From the NCBI GenBank assembly GCA_000436375.1, contig FR885509.1:1-34834 (forward strand): DNA of 34,834 nucleotides, given 5' to 3'. The stretch comes from Azospirillum sp. CAG:239. GTDB taxonomy: Bacteria; Pseudomonadota; Alphaproteobacteria; RF32; CAG-239. Below are positions 32,543 through 34,834 of the stretch, piece after piece. Each line of letters opens with the position of its first letter. Positions within the stretch are counted from its first letter, which is position 1. A model generated the notes under the pieces. That model saw only the letters and a program-made list of their open reading frames with translations. It did no database searches and was not told the DNA's origin. The position numbers and the translations under genes were made by a program.

Positions 32543-32766
32543 GCCGTCCGGAAATCTCCGGCGGTCAGAACCGGAAAACGGTTCGGGGTTGTCACAGACC
32601 TCGACAACAACGGATTGGATATAGTCCGTTAATGTTTATATCCCCGACTCCCGTCGGGGAGACTTTGGCGCATGTTCAGGAGGAAACTCTAAAGGCCAAA
32701 GTAGTCGCGTTGTTGAGGCTTGTGAACTCCCCGGCACCCTTCTGTTGAAGATGTGCCTTTTTTTTT
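32543..32766 (+). ncRNA. Candidate structured RNA or attenuator, unknown family
   Basis: About 225 nt without a gene but packed with perfect stems: CCGGA/TCCGG (32548-32561), GAACCG/CGGTTC (32568-32584), GTTGTC/GACAAC (32588-32608), AACGGA/TCCGTT (32609-32630), CCCCGAC/GTCGGGG (32642-32659), ACTTTGGC/GCCAAAGT (32662-32702, with an inner GAAA tetraloop), and a terminator (GGCAC/GTGCC plus CTTC/GAAG, 32733-32757) followed by nine T. An alternative pairing, GTCGGGGAG (32653-32661) with CTCCCCGGC (32727-32735), would exclude both the fifth stem and the base of the terminator. I checked it by eye against tmRNA, SRP RNA, 6S and common riboswitches and saw no convincing match. The AUG of the next gene is 15 nt after the T run, so leader control or an independent small RNA are both possible. 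Confidence 0.55.
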
Positions 32767-32780
32767 ATGGGAAAAAAACA

Positions 32781-33209
32781 ATGGACATCGAAAACGCTAC
32801 TTATGCGCAGCTGCTTCACCTGCGCCGTTCTTACCGTCAGGACCTGGCTGCCGTCGAAGCCAAAATTGCCGAACATCGAACCCGGCAGCTCTTTGCCAGA
32901 AAACAAAAGCAAAACGAAGTCTTGCAGCAGGTCAACCGCGAATTTTTCAACTTCTTCGGCGGCTATCCCTTTCTGAACAAAAAGCTCATGGCACCCGTCA
33001 GAAACATGTCGTTCTTCATATCCTACGGCCTGAACAAACGCCTGAACGAGCTGGGAATCTTTTACGTCTGGCAGATTATGCTCCGAACGGAAAAATATTT
33101 TCAGGATCACATCGGCGGCAAAGAAACCGCCAAACTGAAAAACCACCTCGCCGAAAACGGCCTGTATCTCGGAATGCGGCCCAACGGAACAAAACAGCCC
33201 CGCCGGTAA
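32781..33209 (+). CDS. Small protein with RNA polymerase alpha-CTD-like end
   Basis: A 142-residue protein from ATG 32781; no strong ribosome binding site is visible (GGGAAAAAAACA upstream). Residues 1-45 form a charged coiled-coil-like helix (HLRRSYRQDLAAVEAKIAEH). From about 78 on, LNKRLNELGIFYVWQIMLRT, IGGKETAKLKNHLAENGLYLG follow the pattern of the helix-hairpin-helix C-terminal domain of the RNA polymerase alpha subunit (LxxxGI.TV.DL...GxKSLxEIKxxLxxxGLxLG). The resemblance is by eye. A role in transcription is therefore only suggested. It lies 14 bp after a terminator and is closed by its own terminator, so it may be controlled by attenuation. Confidence 0.6.
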   Translation: MDIENATYAQLLHLRRSYRQDLAAVEAKIAEHRTRQLFARKQKQNEVLQQVNREFFNFFGGYPFLNKKLMAPVRNMSFFISYGLNKRLNELGIFYVWQIMLRTEKYFQDHIGGKETAKLKNHLAENGLYLGMRPNGTKQPRR

Positions 33210-33221
33210 GCGGGGCTGTTT
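33192..33221. terminator. Terminator between convergent genes
   Basis: 12-bp stem AAACAGCCCCGC/GCGGGGCTGTTT around CGGTAA, which contains part of the upstream stop codon. It serves the small alpha-CTD-like gene and probably aspS from the other side. Confidence 0.8.
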
Positions 33222-33224
33222 CTG

Positions 33225-34834
33225 TTACTTCTTTTCATCTTCAACCACTTTGATATGCAGTTCGTCAAGCTGCTGCTGCGTAACGAAGTTCGGCGCCTGC
33301 ATCATCAAATCCTGCGCCTTGCCGTTCAACGGGAATAAAATCACGTCGCGGATAATCGGTTCGTCCAAAAGCAGCATTACCAGCCGGTCAACCCCGTAGG
33401 CCGAACCGGCGTGCGGCGGCGCGCCGAACTTAAATGCGCTTATCATGCCGCCGAATTTGCTGTCGACGACGCTATGGTCATAACCGGCAATCTCAAAAGC
33501 CTTATACATAATTTCCGGCTTATGGTTGCGCACCGCGCCCGACAGCAGTTCTACGCCGTTGCAGACAAAATCGTACTGGTAAGCATAAATGTCCAGCGGA
33601 TTCTTGCCATTCAGCGCGTCCATTCCGCCCTGCGGCATCGAGAACGGATTATGCGAAAATTCAACGGCGCCGGTTTCTTCGTTTTCTTCATAAAACGGAA
33701 AATCGACAATCCAGCACATTTTAAACGCATTTTCGTCAATCAGGCCGAGTTCTTCGCCGACCTTGTTGCGCAAACGGCCGGTAAACTTGTCAAACTTCAT
33801 GCCCTTGCCGGCCATAAAGACAACCGCATCGCCATCCTTGGCGCCGGTTTCTTTCTTAAATTCCTCCAGTTTTTCAACGCTCAGCAGCTTGGCAATGCCC
33901 TTGGCACCGCCGGCGGCATAAGCGATGTAGGCAATGCCGCCCATGCCTTCTTCCTTGGCATAAGCGTCAAGCTTGTCAAAGAAAGAACGCGGCTTCTCGC
34001 CGGCGCCGGCAACGACCATCGCCTTAATAATCTTGCCCTCTTTGGCCAGATTGTCATAAACGCCGAAACCCGATTCTCCGAACAGGCCGGTAACATTCTG
34101 CAAAACCAGCGGATTGCGCAGATCCGGCTTATCGGAACCATAATTCATCATCGCCTCGCGGAACGGAATATGGACATACGGCGCCTGGTCAACCTTCTTG
34201 CCGTTGGCAAATTCGTTGAAGATTGTCCCCAGCGTGTGCTCAATAACCTTAAACACATCGTCCTGCGTGGCAAAAGACATTTCCATATCCATCTGATAAA
34301 ATTCGCCCGGCGAACGGTCCGCGCGCGGGTCTTCGTCGCGGAAACACGGCGCAATCTGAAAATACTTGTCAAACCCTGAAACCATCAGCAGCTGCTTAAA
34401 CTGCTGCGGCGCCTGCGGCAGGGCATAAAAGCGCCCCGGATTCAGCCTGGACGGCACCAGAAAGTCCCGCGCGCCTTCCGGCGACGAGGCTGTCAAAATC
34501 GGCGTCTGATATTCGGTAAAGCCCTGCTCCCGCATCAGTTCGCGGGAACGCTGAATAACCGCCGAGCGCAGCAAAATGTTTTTGTGAATGCGGTCTTTGC
34601 GCAAATCCAGAAACCGATATTTAAGGCGCATTTCTTCCGGCGCGTCGTCTTCCACCGCGACCTGAAACGGCAGAATTTCAGCCTCGGAATAAACCTCAAG
34701 GGTATCGACCTTGATTTCGATGTCGCCGGTCGGAATGTTCTTGTTGATGCTCTCGCGCATCATGACTTTGCCGCTGATGCCGATGACCGATTCGGGACGG
34801 ATGGCCTCGATTTTTTCAAACAGGTCGGAAGAGC
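33225..34834 (-). CDS. aspS: Aspartyl-tRNA synthetase, partial (5' end outside)
   Basis: Charges tRNA-Asp (and in many alphaproteobacteria also tRNA-Asn). The frame stays open to the window edge; reading back from the internal Met at 34763 gives SDLFEKIEAIRPESVIGISG, part of the anticodon-binding OB fold, so the true start lies beyond 34834. About 536 of an expected 590 or so residues are visible. Class II motifs: LDLRKDRIHKNILLRSAV, motif 2 in FRDEDPRADRSPGEFYQMD, the bacterial GAD insertion in the middle, and motif 3 AYGVDRLVMLLL near the end. Whether it discriminates Asp from Asn tRNA cannot be judged without the missing N-terminus. Confidence 0.95.
   Translation of the reverse strand, partial: SSDLFEKIEAIRPESVIGISGKVMMRESINKNIPTGDIEIKVDTLEVYSEAEILPFQVAVEDDAPEEMRLKYRFLDLRKDRIHKNILLRSAVIQRSRELMREQGFTEYQTPILTASSPEGARDFLVPSRLNPGRFYALPQAPQQFKQLLMVSGFDKYFQIAPCFRDEDPRADRSPGEFYQMDMEMSFATQDDVFKVIEHTLGTIFNEFANGKKVDQAPYVHIPFREAMMNYGSDKPDLRNPLVLQNVTGLFGESGFGVYDNLAKEGKIIKAMVVAGAGEKPRSFFDKLDAYAKEEGMGGIAYIAYAAGGAKGIAKLLSVEKLEEFKKETGAKDGDAVVFMAGKGMKFDKFTGRLRNKVGEELGLIDENAFKMCWIVDFPFYEENEETGAVEFSHNPFSMPQGGMDALNGKNPLDIYAYQYDFVCNGVELLSGAVRNHKPEIMYKAFEIAGYDHSVVDSKFGGMISAFKFGAPPHAGSAYGVDRLVMLLLDEPIIRDVILFPLNGKAQDLMMQAPNFVTQQQLDELHIKVVEDEKK

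Noticed and set aside
32543..32766. SRP RNA, tmRNA or 6S RNA
   Set aside because: The SRP tetraloop region with AGCAGC, the tmRNA tRNA-like ends and a single long 6S-type rod could not be found; kept as unknown family.
1..34834. CRISPR array, prophage, insertion sequence or integrase
   Set aside because: No regularly spaced short repeats, transposase or integrase motifs were seen. The only regular tandem repeat has a 150-bp unit with no spacers.

Overview
The window looks like a chromosomal segment of an alphaproteobacterium. The clearest sign is the gene order yebC, ruvC, ruvA, ruvB, ybgC, tolQ, tolR, tolA on the minus strand, an arrangement known from alphaproteobacteria and other proteobacteria. 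A glycyl radical enzyme with its activase, which oxygen destroys, points to an anaerobic or microaerobic lifestyle. A Cys-rich secreted protein and a glycan locus of the kind common in gut bacteria make a host-associated anaerobic alphaproteobacterium my best guess. This is inference; no taxonomic marker was searched. Base composition looks close to balanced, not counted.

Layout. 1-2 kb: a Cys-rich exported protein with a strong promoter and a long structured leader, a divergent small XRE regulator, and intergenic palindromic repeats on both sides. 2-8.6 kb: housekeeping block (tolA, tolR, tolQ, ybgC, ruvB, ruvA, an HD-domain gene, ruvC, yebC), all minus strand. 8.6-12.6 kb: a lipoprotein (minus), then prmA, an M24 aminopeptidase P and a small exported thioredoxin-like protein, overlapping on the plus strand. 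12.6-26.9 kb: a cell-surface glycan locus in two divergent arms that share one control region at 18.67-18.81 kb. The minus arm encodes a GT29 sialyltransferase-like enzyme, a GT4 glycosyltransferase, a SAM methyltransferase, a large HAD protein and a second methyltransferase. The plus arm encodes a GlfT2-like galactofuranosyltransferase, an iron-sulfur/pyruvyl-transferase fusion ending in a run of nine G, a radical SAM protein, a glycyl radical enzyme activase and a glycyl radical enzyme. 26.9-27.3 kb: tRNA-Thr and terminators. 27.4-32.4 kb: a flippase-like membrane protein, a QseBC-type two-component system with its ygiW-type gene, an LD-carboxypeptidase, a 150-bp tandem repeat and tRNA-Gln. 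32.5-34.8 kb: a highly structured stretch that I read as an undescribed RNA or attenuator, a small protein resembling the RNA polymerase alpha C-terminal domain, and aspS, cut by the window edge.

How the parts may work together. The glycan locus could build a sialylated, galactofuranose-containing and possibly pyruvylated surface polymer. The G tract suggests that the pyruvyl-transferase fusion switches by slipped-strand mispairing: at nine G the protein ends early, at eight G a further 115 residues are joined. The embedded glycyl radical enzyme, activase and extra radical SAM protein are the least expected part and may carry out an anaerobic radical step on a glycan precursor or substituent. 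Several unrelated enzymes of the locus carry the same short basic-hydrophobic segment at one end, suggesting a common tether. The envelope theme continues in the Tol system, the LD-carboxypeptidase, the flippase-like protein and the QseBC-like system, whose upstream region carries a PmrA-type direct repeat.
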